Shown: piece by piece, positions 1 to 7,675 of the stretch
Position numbering within the stretch: the first letter of the stretch is position 1
Layout: each line of letters opens with the position of its first letter
Assembly: GCA_035942915.1 (NCBI GenBank)
Contig: DASZCR010000018.1
Span: 1-21,905 of the forward strand
Source: DASZCR01 sp035942915
GTDB lineage: Bacteria; Acidobacteriota; Blastocatellia; Pyrinomonadales; Pyrinomonadaceae
Direction: 5' to 3'
DNA: 21,905 nucleotides
Notes under the pieces: generated by a model
Seen by the model: only the letters and a program-made list of their open reading frames with translations
Told to the model about the DNA's origin: nothing
Databases searched by the model: none
Program-made: the position numbers and the translations under genes

Positions 1-58
1 AATTTTTCGACATCTTTTCCCGACCTCTCGCCGACGCCCTTTTCGACGACCGACAGAG

Positions 59-475
59 ATGAAACTCGCCCCCGGCCTCCGCATCGCCGACTCGCCCATC
101 AACGGGCGCGGCTGCTTCGCCACCACCTACTTCCCGAAGGGGCGCAAGATCGCCGAGTACACGGGCGAGCGCATCTCGCGCCGCGAGGTCGCGCGCCGCC
201 TGCGCACGCGACGCAAGCTGAGAATCTGCGCCATCAACCAGTATTGGAGTCTCGACGGCAGCCGGGGCGGCAACGGCACGCACTACATCAACCACTCGTG
301 CGAGCCCAACAGCTACATGAAAATCCTCTACGGCCACATCCTCTTCATCGCGTTGCGCGACATCTGCCCCGGCGAAGAGATCACACTCGACTACGTCTCA
401 ACCTACCACTCGGACTCCAAACGCTGCCGCTGCAAAGCCCCCTCCTGTCGCGGCACCATCAATAAAGTGAAGTGA
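59..475 (+). CDS. SET-domain protein with post-SET zinc motif (putative protein lysine methyltransferase)
   Basis: This 138-aa protein is a minimal SET domain. The N-terminal G-R-G-C-F segment (residues 16-20) matches the SET start. NHSCEPN at 78-84 is the conserved NHSxxPN motif that contacts S-adenosylmethionine, and GEEITLDY at 105-112 is the C-terminal catalytic motif with the conserved tyrosine. Cys123, Cys125 and Cys130 form a CxCx4C post-SET motif that, with Cys81 of NHSC, would bind one zinc. By family knowledge it should transfer methyl groups from SAM to lysines of a protein; the substrate cannot be told. It is the only gene of the left part on the + strand, so it runs head-on to replication and convergent with the methyltransferase gene. 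The ATG has only a weak purine-rich GACAGAG upstream. Its stop codon lies inside the adjoining heptamer repeat. Confidence 0.85.
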   Translation: MKLAPGLRIADSPINGRGCFATTYFPKGRKIAEYTGERISRREVARRLRTRRKLRICAINQYWSLDGSRGGNGTHYINHSCEPNSYMKILYGHILFIALRDICPGEEITLDYVSTYHSDSKRCRCKAPSCRGTINKVK

Positions 476-545
476 TAGGTGATGGGTGATAGGTGATAAG
501 AGAAAACCTGTCTTCTCCTATCACCTATCACCCATCACCTATCAC
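472..545. terminator. Long hairpin, possible bidirectional transcription terminator
   Basis: The arms 472-504 and 513-545 are complementary over 33 nt with a single mismatch (T500-region G opposite C517-region), enclosing an 8-nt loop. The hairpin sits exactly between two convergent genes, so it could stop transcription from both sides. There is no clean T tract immediately after either arm, so a classical intrinsic terminator is not certain, and the fold may simply reflect inverted repeat arrays. Confidence 0.4.
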
Positions 546-608
546 TTCCTTCCTATCATCCATCACCTATCACTTCCTTCCTATCACCTATTACCTATCA
601 CCTATCAC
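472..608. repeat. Heptamer repeat array (GTGATAG / CTATCAC) between convergent genes
   Basis: Four heptamers of the form GTGATRR occupy 472-499. From 518 to 608 there are thirteen consecutive heptamers in strict 7-nt register: eleven CTATCAC variants plus two TTCCTTC units at 546-552 and 574-580. A 28-bp higher-order unit is visible at 525-552 and again at 553-580 with one mismatch. The left and right arrays are in opposite orientation. In the GTGATAG direction the repeat carries TGA and TAG, and because 7 is not a multiple of 3 it stops translation in every frame. No spacers of CRISPR type are present. The repeats resemble short tandemly repeated repetitive sequences known from other bacteria; that relation is inference. 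Confidence 0.9.
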
Positions 609-1363
609 TTCTCTGTCGCTTGTTTGCGGCCGCTGAGCACGAGTCGATAGGGGAAGCGACGTTCAATCTTAACCTCTCTGAGGTGTGCGCGTGCGGCCAG
701 ACGGCGCAGTTCGTCGGGCTTGAAGGAGCGCAGGATGGAGAGCGCGCCGTCTTCGCGTATGAGTCGATTATGGAGGAAGAGGCGCGCCGCCGTCCTGAAG
801 AAGAGATAGGCGAGCGGATGCCTGTGCAGGTCGATGACGAAGATGCCGCGACGTGCGACGCGCGCCATCTCGGAGATGACGGCGACGACGCCCTCGTCTC
901 TGAAGTGGTGCGTGAAGAGCGAGCAGATGCAGTAGTCGAAAGCGTCTGTCGCGAAAGGCAGGCGCAAGGCGTCGCCGCGCACGGCGCTTATCTCGCCAAA
1001 CTCCGCCGACTCCTCAAGGATGCTGCGCGCCGAACGCTCGTTCAACTCAAGGCCGACTAAGAGCGCACGGCGTCCTTCACCGCGCGCCCACAGTGCCGCG
1101 ACGCGCAGCAACTCGCCGGAGCCTGCGCCCACGTCGAGCGCCGAGAACTCGCGCACGCGCGCGCGTCGCACGACCGGGAGGAACGAACGTCTGAGCGCAC
1201 GCGCATCGCCGAGCCAACGGTTGACTCGACGCAGTTCGACGAGACAGCCCTCGTACTCCTCGTGCGTGTACGTGCCGAGGTCGAGGTTCTCCAAGTCGTA
1301 GCTGCGCTGGCGGAATCGTGCGAACATAAAAACGTGAGACGCGCCGTTTTCGTTAAAGAGCAT
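605..1363 (-). CDS. Class I SAM-dependent methyltransferase
   Basis: The protein (252 aa from the upstream ATG) has a Rossmann-type methyltransferase fold. Motif I is LDVGAGSGEL at residues 76-85, an acidic residue follows strand 2 (GLEL, about 104-107), GDALRLPF lies at 130-137, and the post-motif segment FTHHF lies at 150-154. The substrate is unknown. The ATG at 1363 overlaps the end of the upstream GNAT gene by 11 nt, which suggests translational coupling. A second Met at residue 13 (1327) begins a segment that looks more like the family N-terminus and is an alternative start. Neither start has a clear ribosome binding site. The gene ends at a TGA supplied by the last heptamer of the repeat array. 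It appears to be the last gene of the leftward cluster. Confidence 0.8.
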   Translation of the reverse strand: MLFNENGASHVFMFARFRQRSYDLENLDLGTYTHEEYEGCLVELRRVNRWLGDARALRRSFLPVVRRARVREFSALDVGAGSGELLRVAALWARGEGRRALLVGLELNERSARSILEESAEFGEISAVRGDALRLPFATDAFDYCICSLFTHHFRDEGVVAVISEMARVARRGIFVIDLHRHPLAYLFFRTAARLFLHNRLIREDGALSILRSFKPDELRRLAARAHLREVKIERRFPYRLVLSGRKQATEK

Positions 1364-1901
1364 CGTCCACGCCGTCGAGCGCGCGTTCCATCAACAGGTC
1401 TGTCTGCACATCCTCGCCGAGCATGAAGACGTGCGAGCCGACTTCGCGGAATCCCCACCTGCGATAGAAAGCCTGCGCGCGCCAGTTGCGCTCCCAGACG
1501 CCGAGCCAGACCGTCCGATACGCGCCGCGCTGCGCCTCCTCGACGCAGGCGCGCATCAACGCCTCGCCGACGCCGCGCCCCAACCACTCGCGCGCCGCGT
1601 ACAGACGCGCCAACTCAATCGGCCTGTCGGGCGTGACGCACGCCGGAGCGTCGCCCGCATGCAGCTTCGCGTATGCGCCCGCGCGCCCTTCAATCTCTGC
1701 AATCAGAAAGGTCGCGCGCGGGTCTGACAACTCCTCTGCGAGACGCGCCTCAGTGAAGGCGGAGGCGAGATAAGCGGCCATATCTTCGGGGCGATTGTCG
1801 GCCGCGAATGTTTCCGTGAAGGTGCGCGCGCCGAGTTCGGCCAGCAATGCGGCGTCAGACGCATCTGCAAGACGAATGAGAGGTGTGGTTTTATCTGTCA
1901 T
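1353..1901 (-). CDS. GNAT family N-acetyltransferase
   Basis: This 182-aa protein has the GNAT fold signature. Motif A, which binds the acetyl-CoA pyrophosphate, is LARLYAAREWLGRGVGEALM at about residues 98-116, with G108, R109, G110 and G112 in the RxxGxG-like loop. Motif B follows as LGVWERNWRAQAFYRRWGF at 133-151. The C-terminal HVFMLGEDVQTDLLM stretch is typical of the PaiA/spermidine-acetyltransferase-like branch, but the acceptor cannot be assigned. Start is ATG, only 67 nt downstream of the FabF-like gene, and the stop overlaps the methyltransferase start by 11 nt, so the pair is probably cotranscribed. Confidence 0.85.
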   Translation of the reverse strand: MTDKTTPLIRLADASDAALLAELGARTFTETFAADNRPEDMAAYLASAFTEARLAEELSDPRATFLIAEIEGRAGAYAKLHAGDAPACVTPDRPIELARLYAAREWLGRGVGEALMRACVEEAQRGAYRTVWLGVWERNWRAQAFYRRWGFREVGSHVFMLGEDVQTDLLMERALDGVDDAL

Positions 1902-1968
1902 CGAACTTCAAAACTATGGCCTTCGTCGAAGGATGAATGATGCCTGCGCGGCCGTCTTCAAATAGACT

Positions 1969-3237
1969 CTAAAGCTTCTCGACGACGAGCGCGCTGTTCT
2001 TTGAGCCGAAGCCGATGCAGTTGCAGAGAGCGACGCGCACGTTGCGCTCGCGCGCGCGGTGCGGCGTGTAGTCGAGGTCACATTCCGGGTCGGGCACGTC
2101 GAGATTGATGGTCGGCGGGACGAGGCTTGTCGTCAACGCGCAGAGCGCCGCCGCCAGACCGGCCGCGCCCGATGCGCCTTGCGGATGTCCAATCTGCGAT
2201 TTCGTCGCAGACATCGAGATGCGACGCGCCGCTTCGTCGCCGAGCGCGAGTTTGACGGCCTGCGTCTCGATGCGGTCGTTGAGCATGGTCGCAGTGCCGT
2301 GAAGGTTGACGTAGTCCACCTCTTCGGGCGTGCGGCAGGCGTCCGCGAGCGCGAGTCGCATGGCGCGCGCGGGCTCTTCGCCCGTGTCTTCGAGTCGCAC
2401 GCGATGATAGGCGTCGCAGGTTGCGCCGTAGCCTGTTACTTCGGCATAGACGCGCGCCCCGCGTCGCATCGCTCGTTCATATTCTTCGAGCACGTAGAGC
2501 CAAGAGCCTTCGCCCAAGACCATCCCTGAACGGTCGCGCGAGAAGGGGCGCGACGCACGCTCCGGCTCGTCGTTCCACTCGCCCGTCATCACTTTCATCA
2601 GATTGAATCCGGCAAAGATGCCGGGCGCGAGCGGCGCGTCCGCGCCACCCGCAATCATCACTTCCTGTCGGCCGAGCGCGACGTGCTGCGCTGCATAAGC
2701 GAGCGCGTCGGTCGAACTCGTGCAGCCTGTGGAGACGACATGCGAGAGGCCGCGCAGAGAGAGTGCCATCGAGATTTCGGAGGAGAGTCCGCCGTGCGTC
2801 GAGGAGGGGATGGTGTAGACGCTGACGCTCGTCATCTCGCGTCGGAAGTAGTGCCCGTACTGCGCTTCTGTGAAAGCGAGTCCGCCGCCGCCCGTGCCAA
2901 TCACGACGCCCATCCCGCGCCGTTCTTCGAGACTGAAATCTTCGGTCTGAAGTCCCGCGTCGGCGACCGCTTCGCGCGCGGCGGCGAGCGCCAGCGGCAC
3001 GGTGCGCGCAACGTGGCGTCGGTCTTTCGCATGAAGCTCGCGCTCCCAGTCGAAGTCGCGCACCTCGGCCGCAATCTTGACGGGCGAATCAGACACGTCA
3101 AAGCTTTCGATGCGGCGCACACCGCTTCGACCTTCGACGAGCGCGCGCCAGAAAGCATCGCGACCGACGCCGAGCGGCGTCACGCAGCCCAAGCCCGTGA
3201 TAACGACGCGGCGCGGCTGCTGCAAACCTCTGAGCAT
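1969..3237 (-). CDS. Beta-ketoacyl-ACP synthase (FabF/KAS II-like condensing enzyme)
   Basis: Using the ATG at 3237 the protein is 422 aa, close to the usual FabF length. RRVVITGLG at residues 9-17 is the standard N-terminus of this family. The catalytic triad is visible: Cys172 in STGCTSSTDA, His313 in NLHGTATMLND, and His351 in SQIGH, with the supporting Lys346 upstream. It would condense an acyl-enzyme with malonyl-ACP, in fatty acid or polyketide synthesis. The frame stays open upstream into vanZ (to 3396), but 3237 is preferred because AGGA lies 11 nt upstream and the longer versions add sequence unlike the family; Met at 3267 is a weaker alternative. No acyl carrier protein or other fab gene is adjacent, so a dedicated rather than housekeeping role is possible. 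Confidence 0.88.
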   Translation of the reverse strand: MLRGLQQPRRVVITGLGCVTPLGVGRDAFWRALVEGRSGVRRIESFDVSDSPVKIAAEVRDFDWERELHAKDRRHVARTVPLALAAAREAVADAGLQTEDFSLEERRGMGVVIGTGGGGLAFTEAQYGHYFRREMTSVSVYTIPSSTHGGLSSEISMALSLRGLSHVVSTGCTSSTDALAYAAQHVALGRQEVMIAGGADAPLAPGIFAGFNLMKVMTGEWNDEPERASRPFSRDRSGMVLGEGSWLYVLEEYERAMRRGARVYAEVTGYGATCDAYHRVRLEDTGEEPARAMRLALADACRTPEEVDYVNLHGTATMLNDRIETQAVKLALGDEAARRISMSATKSQIGHPQGASGAAGLAAALCALTTSLVPPTINLDVPDPECDLDYTPHRARERNVRVALCNCIGFGSKNSALVVEKL

Positions 3238-3316
3238 AAGGAAATCAGTCCTGTGGCTGTGAGACATCCGGGGAAGACGCTTCGCCTGAAAGCATAGCAC
3301 GGGCGCGTCTGACTCA

Positions 3317-3832
3317 TCACTTCCCCGCGCGCGCCCCGCGCCGCTTGCGCCAAGCCCACACCAACAGCAGTCCGCACGCGCCGCCCGTGATGTCAATCAG
3401 GCTATCGTAAATCGTCCCCGTCCGCGTCTGCACGAAGCTCTGATGAAACTCGTCGAGCAGCGCATAAGCCACGACGAGCGCCAGTGCGAAGGCGTACCAG
3501 AAATGGCGCAGACGCGCGTTCGCAGACGTGAGGAAAGCGCGCGCAGCGAGCATCGCAAGGATGGCATATTCGGTCAGGTGCGCGCCTTTACGCACGAGGA
3601 AGTGCGCCTGCATCAACCCTTCTTCGGTAATGTCTGGAAACAGCCACAGCAGAAGTGGACGCACGATGCGCGACGTGTTCGACGCCGAGAGGCTGCCGGT
3701 CGAGGCGAAGAAGATGACAGACATCCAGACGACGACCGGCCCGTAGCGCCACAGCCGCGCGCGCCACTTCGACCTCTCGCCCGCTTCCATTTCAGACAGC
3801 GTCGCTCTCATCAAACGAAAAAGGGAAGCCAC
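3317..3832 (-). CDS. VanZ-like membrane protein
   Basis: The protein is 171 aa if the GTG at 3832 is used; an ATG at 3811 (residue 8) is an alternative, and neither has a good ribosome binding site. Four membrane segments are apparent at about residues 31-46, 85-102, 112-128 and 144-162. The VanZ signature is present: KGAH..E at 82-88, DEFHQ at 127-131, Arg137, and Asp143 and Asp147 in YDSLID. VanZ proteins are associated with teicoplanin resistance in one context, but most members have no known role. It lies 54 nt downstream of atpG and 79 nt upstream of the FabF-like gene on the same strand. The C-terminal tail is basic and probably cytoplasmic. Confidence 0.8.
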   Translation of the reverse strand: MASLFRLMRATLSEMEAGERSKWRARLWRYGPVVVWMSVIFFASTGSLSASNTSRIVRPLLLWLFPDITEEGLMQAHFLVRKGAHLTEYAILAMLAARAFLTSANARLRHFWYAFALALVVAYALLDEFHQSFVQTRTGTIYDSLIDITGGACGLLLVWAWRKRRGARAGK

Positions 3833-3886
3833 GCCGTTGTGCGTCGCTTCCCTGCTCCGGCAAACTAACTGCGCGTGCGGTCGCGG

Positions 3887-4789
3887 CTAGAGCGCCGCTG
3901 CGCCTGAGACGATTTCGATAATCTCGCGCGTGATGCCTGCCTGACGGATGCGGTTCATGTTGAGCGTCAACGTGCTGATGAGTTCACCCGCGTTCTTCGA
4001 CGCGGCGTCCATCGCCGTCATGCGCGCGCCCTGTTCGGATGCGACCGACTCAAGCAGCGCGCGGTAAACCTGCGTTTCAATAAGACGCGGCAACAGTTGG
4101 CTGAACAATTCCTCCGGCGGCTGCTCGTAGATGTAGCCGACGAAGCTCTGCTGCTGCGGCGCGCGCCCGTCCGTCGCGCCTTCGTCCGTTGTCTCCTCCA
4201 CGACGCGCGCGACCGGCAGAATCTGTTCGACGACGACGCGTTGCGAAAGCACGGAGCGAAATTCGTTGTAGATGATGAAGACTTTATCGATGCCTTCATC
4301 TTCGGTGAAACGACGGATGATGTCGCGCGCCACATCCATCGCCTCTGCATACTCGATGCGCCCCTTGCCCGTGAGGCCGACGTTTTCGCCGACTATCTGG
4401 ACGTTGCGACGGCGGAAGAAGTCGCGCCCTTTACGGCCGACGGCGAGCAGTTCGACCGCCTGCGCGTCGTGCTCGCGGATGAAGGCTTGCGCGGCCTTGA
4501 TAAGATTGGCGTTGAAAGCCCCGGCCAGACCCTTGTCGGCCGTAATCAGCACGAGCAGGTAACGCTCGTCGCCGCGCGCGTCGAGCAGCGGATGATGAAA
4601 GTCTTCGTCCGTGTGAGAAGCGAGTTCGGTCAAAACCTCCGTCATCTTCGTGGCGAAGGGGCGCGCGGAGACGACGCGGTCTTGCGCGCGCTTCAATTTC
4701 GCGGCCGAGACCATCTTCATGGCCTTCGTAATCTGCTGCGTGTTCTTGACCGACTTGATACGGCGTCGGATGTCTAAGAGGTTTGCCAT
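3887..4789 (-). CDS. atpG: ATP synthase F1 gamma subunit
   Basis: The 300-aa protein starts with MANLLDIRRRIKSVKNTQQI and continues with ITKAMKMVSAAKLKRAQ, the near-invariant N-terminal helix of the gamma subunit. It ends with the conserved helix containing ASKNAGELI and ITREIIEIVSGAAAL. Gamma is the central rotor shaft that couples proton flow through F0 to catalysis in the alpha/beta hexamer. An insertion around residues 200-220 (acidic, with PQQQ) lies in the variable Rossmann-like part. The gene follows atpA by 68 nt. No atpD or atpC follows; the next gene is VanZ-like. Confidence 0.97.
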   Translation of the reverse strand: MANLLDIRRRIKSVKNTQQITKAMKMVSAAKLKRAQDRVVSARPFATKMTEVLTELASHTDEDFHHPLLDARGDERYLLVLITADKGLAGAFNANLIKAAQAFIREHDAQAVELLAVGRKGRDFFRRRNVQIVGENVGLTGKGRIEYAEAMDVARDIIRRFTEDEGIDKVFIIYNEFRSVLSQRVVVEQILPVARVVEETTDEGATDGRAPQQQSFVGYIYEQPPEELFSQLLPRLIETQVYRALLESVASEQGARMTAMDAASKNAGELISTLTLNMNRIRQAGITREIIEIVSGAAAL

Positions 4790-4857
4790 AAGTTAACAAG
4801 AAGCGACGCGCGTGGAGGTCTCAAAACTTCCCCGCGCGTCTGGTAAGGTCTTCAACT

Positions 4858-6441
4858 TTAAGAACCGGCGGCGGCACTGGCGCGCGTCGGGTCGGGCGGC
4901 GTCGGCGGGTCAGGCTGCGGGTTGAAGCCTCTCTCCTGCCACGACAGCTTGAAGTCGCTGACGGCCTGCGCGAGTTCTCCCTTGAGTTCGTCGCTGAGCG
5001 CCTTCTTCTCGCGGATGGTGTGCAACAGACCGCCGTGCGTGGTCTCCATAAAGCGCATGAAGTCTGACTCGAAGCGGCGCACATCCTCGACCGGCACGTC
5101 GTCGAGTTGACCGCTCGTCGCCGCCCAGATGATGAGCACCTGCTTTTCCACGTCCATCGGTTGATACTGCGGCTGCTTGAGAATTTCGATGAGCCGTTGG
5201 CCGCGCGAGAGTTGCGCCTGCGTCGCTTTGTCGAGGTCGGAGCCGAACTGCGCGAAGGCCTGCAACTCGCGGAACTGCGCGAGGTCGAGGCGGAGCGTTC
5301 CGGCCACCTGCTTCATCGCCTTAATCTGCGCCGAACCGCCGACGCGCGACACGGAGTTGCCGACGTTGATGGCCGGACGGATGCCGCTGTTGAAGAGGTC
5401 TGCTTCGAGGAAAATCTGTCCGTCGGTAATCGAGATAACGTTGGTCGGGATGTAGGCAGAGATGTCGCCGGCCTGCGTCTCGATGATGGGCAGACTCGTC
5501 AGAGAGCCGCCGCCATTGGCGTCCGAGAGTTTCGCCGCGCGCTCAAGCAGGCGCGAGTGCAGATAGAAAACGTCGCCGGGATAAGCTTCGCGTCCGGGCG
5601 GACGCCGGAGCAGCAGAGAGATTTCGCGGTAGGCGGCCGCGTGCTTCGAGAGGTCGTCGTAGACGGTCAGGACGTGGCGGCCGGTGTCGCGGAAGTATTC
5701 GCCGATGGCCGCGCCCGCGTAGGGGGCGAGATATTGCATCGCGGCCGGGTCGGAGGCGGTCGCGCTGACGACGATGGAGTAGTCCATCGCACCGAAGTCT
5801 TGCAGCGTCTTGATGACCTGCGCGACCGTTGACTTCTTCTGACCGATGGCGACGTAGATGCAGATAACGTCCTTGCCGCGCTGGTTGATGATGGCGTCAA
5901 GCGCGACGGCCGTCTTGCCCGTCTGCCGGTCGCCGATAATCAGTTCGCGCTGTCCGCGACCGATGGGAACCATCGAGTCGATAGCCTTCAGACCCGTCTG
6001 CAAAGGCTCTTTGACGGGCTGCCGGTCAACGACGCCGGGCGCGATGCGTTCCAGCGGATTGTAGGCATCGGTGGTGATGGGGCCTCGGTCGTCGTCGGGC
6101 ACGCCGAGCGCGTTGACGACGCGGCCGATGAGCGCGTCGCCGACAGGGATGCTCATGATGCGTCCCGTGCGCTTGACCGTGTCGCCTTCCTTGACGGCCT
6201 GAAACTCGCCGAAGAGCACGACGCCGACCTTGTCCTCTTCGAGATTCAAGGCCAGCCCGCGCACGTCATGCGGAAACTCAAGCAGTTCGCCCGCCATCAC
6301 TTTTTCGAGGCCGTGAACTTCGGCGATGCCGTCGCCGATTTTGATGACCGTGCCGACTTCCGTGACGGTCACGCCGGTCTCGAAATTCTCTATCTGCTGG
6401 CGAATAATATCGCTAATCTCGTTGGCTCGAATCGTTTCCAT
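4858..6441 (-). CDS. atpA: ATP synthase F1 alpha subunit
   Basis: From the ATG at 6441 the protein is 527 aa and begins METIRANEISDIIRQQIENF, as expected. The Walker A loop is GDRQTGKT at residues 170-177, and the alpha-subunit signature PAINVGNSVSRVGG is present. Alpha forms the non-catalytic nucleotide sites of the F1 hexamer. The frame is open 21 codons further upstream (to 6504), but AGG lies 9 nt before 6441 and the family begins there. The C-terminus carries an unusual proline-rich tail (NPQPDPPTPPDP then an Ala/Ser end) beyond the normal end of the subunit. It sits between atpH (87 nt upstream) and atpG. Confidence 0.97.
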   Translation of the reverse strand: METIRANEISDIIRQQIENFETGVTVTEVGTVIKIGDGIAEVHGLEKVMAGELLEFPHDVRGLALNLEEDKVGVVLFGEFQAVKEGDTVKRTGRIMSIPVGDALIGRVVNALGVPDDDRGPITTDAYNPLERIAPGVVDRQPVKEPLQTGLKAIDSMVPIGRGQRELIIGDRQTGKTAVALDAIINQRGKDVICIYVAIGQKKSTVAQVIKTLQDFGAMDYSIVVSATASDPAAMQYLAPYAGAAIGEYFRDTGRHVLTVYDDLSKHAAAYREISLLLRRPPGREAYPGDVFYLHSRLLERAAKLSDANGGGSLTSLPIIETQAGDISAYIPTNVISITDGQIFLEADLFNSGIRPAINVGNSVSRVGGSAQIKAMKQVAGTLRLDLAQFRELQAFAQFGSDLDKATQAQLSRGQRLIEILKQPQYQPMDVEKQVLIIWAATSGQLDDVPVEDVRRFESDFMRFMETTHGGLLHTIREKKALSDELKGELAQAVSDFKLSWQERGFNPQPDPPTPPDPTRASAAAGS

Positions 6442-6528
6442 AAGTTTTGACCTGATTGTGTTGCTAATCCCGAAATCGGTTCGCGTGCGAGCGGCTTCGT
6501 TCAAGCCGTTGACGTTTGCTGCCGAACG

Positions 6529-7074
6529 TTACTGCTCGCCCGCCATGCGGTGTTTAATCTGTTCGAGTTGGTTGCGCACCGAGCCGTCATAGACGGTCGA
6601 GCCGATACGCGTCACGATGCCGCCGATTAAACTCTCGTCGACATCAAACTGCAGACGGACGTTGCTGCGCGTCAACTCGCCGAGCCGCGCGCGCAATGCT
6701 TCCTGCTCCTGCGGCGGTACGGGTCGCGCCGTCGTCACCTGAGCCGAGACCGTTCCCGAACGGCGGTCAAGTTCCTGTGCGAAGTTTTTGTTGATTTCCG
6801 CAAGGTCGGCCAGACGATGATTCTGAAGAAGAACCTGTATGAAGTTGGCCGTCGTCTGACGCGGGCGCGTGCGTTCGACGAGCGCACCGACGACGCGCCG
6901 TTTCTGTTCGTAAGGAATCGTCGGGTTGCGGAAGACTTCAAGCAGTTGCGGGTTCGCCTGCGTCATCTCCTCCCACGCCGACAACTCCTCCTGCACCTCG
7001 CGGGCTTCGCCGCGCGCCATCACTACGTCCGCCAGCGCCGCAGCATAACGACGCGCTATCGCCTGCACGCTCAA
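6529..7074 (-). CDS. atpH: ATP synthase F1 delta subunit
   Basis: The 181-aa protein starts ..AIARRYAAALADVV and ends with LIGGIVTRIGSTVYDGSVRN, the conserved delta/OSCP termini. Delta links the F1 head to the peripheral stalk made by the two b-type subunits. The likely start is TTG at 7074, overlapping the atpF stop as TTGA, so its translation is probably coupled to atpF. A GTG two codons later is an alternative start. Length and motifs are normal. Confidence 0.95.
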   Translation of the reverse strand: MSVQAIARRYAAALADVVMARGEAREVQEELSAWEEMTQANPQLLEVFRNPTIPYEQKRRVVGALVERTRPRQTTANFIQVLLQNHRLADLAEINKNFAQELDRRSGTVSAQVTTARPVPPQEQEALRARLGELTRSNVRLQFDVDESLIGGIVTRIGSTVYDGSVRNQLEQIKHRMAGEQ

Positions 7075-7619
7075 CGCTTGATGCCCCCCAAATCTTCGAC
7101 GTACTCTTTCACCAGACGCGTATCGTCTTCCGGCCGCATGTCGCGGCGAATTAAATCTTCGGCCAGACGGACGCTCTCTTCGGCTGCGAAGCGACGCAAC
7201 TCGACGCGCGCAGTCTTCGCCGCGCTCTCAATCTCTCGTTGCGCCTGCTCGCGCAACTTCCGCGCATCCTCCTCCGTCGCGCGTTCGATACGCGCTCTCT
7301 CCTCGGCCGCTTCCCTCTCAGCCTGCGCACGGATGGCCGCGACCTCCGCGTCCAACTTCGTCAGACGCGCATCGACCTCCTCCAACTTAGCGAGCGCCGC
7401 GTTGCGCTCCTCCTGTGCGCGCATCAGGTCACGCCTGATACCTTCGCGCCGCGCGCGCAGAGATTCGCTGAGCGGCCGACGCAGAAAGTAGACCATCAGC
7501 CCGACAAAGAGTAAGAGATTGGCTATCTTCGCCCACGTCTGCAAGTCAGGGAGAAAAGACGACTGTGCGCCGCCCTCCGCCGCCGCCAACGCCAACATGC
7601 TCGCCCAAGCAAATGCCAT
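7071..7619 (-). CDS. atpF: ATP synthase F0 b subunit
   Basis: The 182-aa protein has an N-terminal hydrophobic stretch, a membrane segment at about residues 28-47 (WAKIANLLLFVGLMVYFL), and then a long charged, alanine-rich coiled coil to the C-terminus. This is the layout of the b subunit, half of the peripheral stalk. The pre-membrane segment (AWASMLALAAAEGG) looks like a short signal-like extension, seen in some phyla. It follows the b' gene by 56 nt, and its stop TGA overlaps the TTG start of atpH. No Shine-Dalgarno sequence is evident before the ATG. Confidence 0.92.
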   Translation of the reverse strand: MAFAWASMLALAAAEGGAQSSFLPDLQTWAKIANLLLFVGLMVYFLRRPLSESLRARREGIRRDLMRAQEERNAALAKLEEVDARLTKLDAEVAAIRAQAEREAAEERARIERATEEDARKLREQAQREIESAAKTARVELRRFAAEESVRLAEDLIRRDMRPEDDTRLVKEYVEDLGGIKR

Positions 7620-7624
7620 AAGAG

Positions 7625-7644
7625 TTTAGATTGATTTAGATTGA
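7625..7644. repeat. Two tandem copies of a 10-nt repeat
   Basis: TTTAGATTGA occurs twice back to back, and a degenerate third start (TGTAGAC) follows. It fills part of the gap between the two b-type subunit genes, just upstream of the atpF ATG on the - strand. No function is evident. Confidence 0.6.
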
Positions 7645-7675
7645 TGTAGACAATTTCACGCAAACAGACCGCCCG

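Noticed and set aside
472..608. CRISPR array
   Set aside because: The units are 7 nt long with no unique spacers and there is no cas gene; this is a simple heptamer repeat.
2683..3297. 204-codon + strand open frame opposite the FabF-like gene
   Set aside because: It is antisense to a condensing enzyme with intact catalytic residues, and its sequence has no recognisable domain. High G+C codon bias makes such shadow frames common.
5107..5832. 241-codon + strand open frame opposite atpA
   Set aside because: It mirrors the third-position pattern of the highly conserved atpA gene and shows only charged low-complexity sequence. It is treated as a shadow frame.
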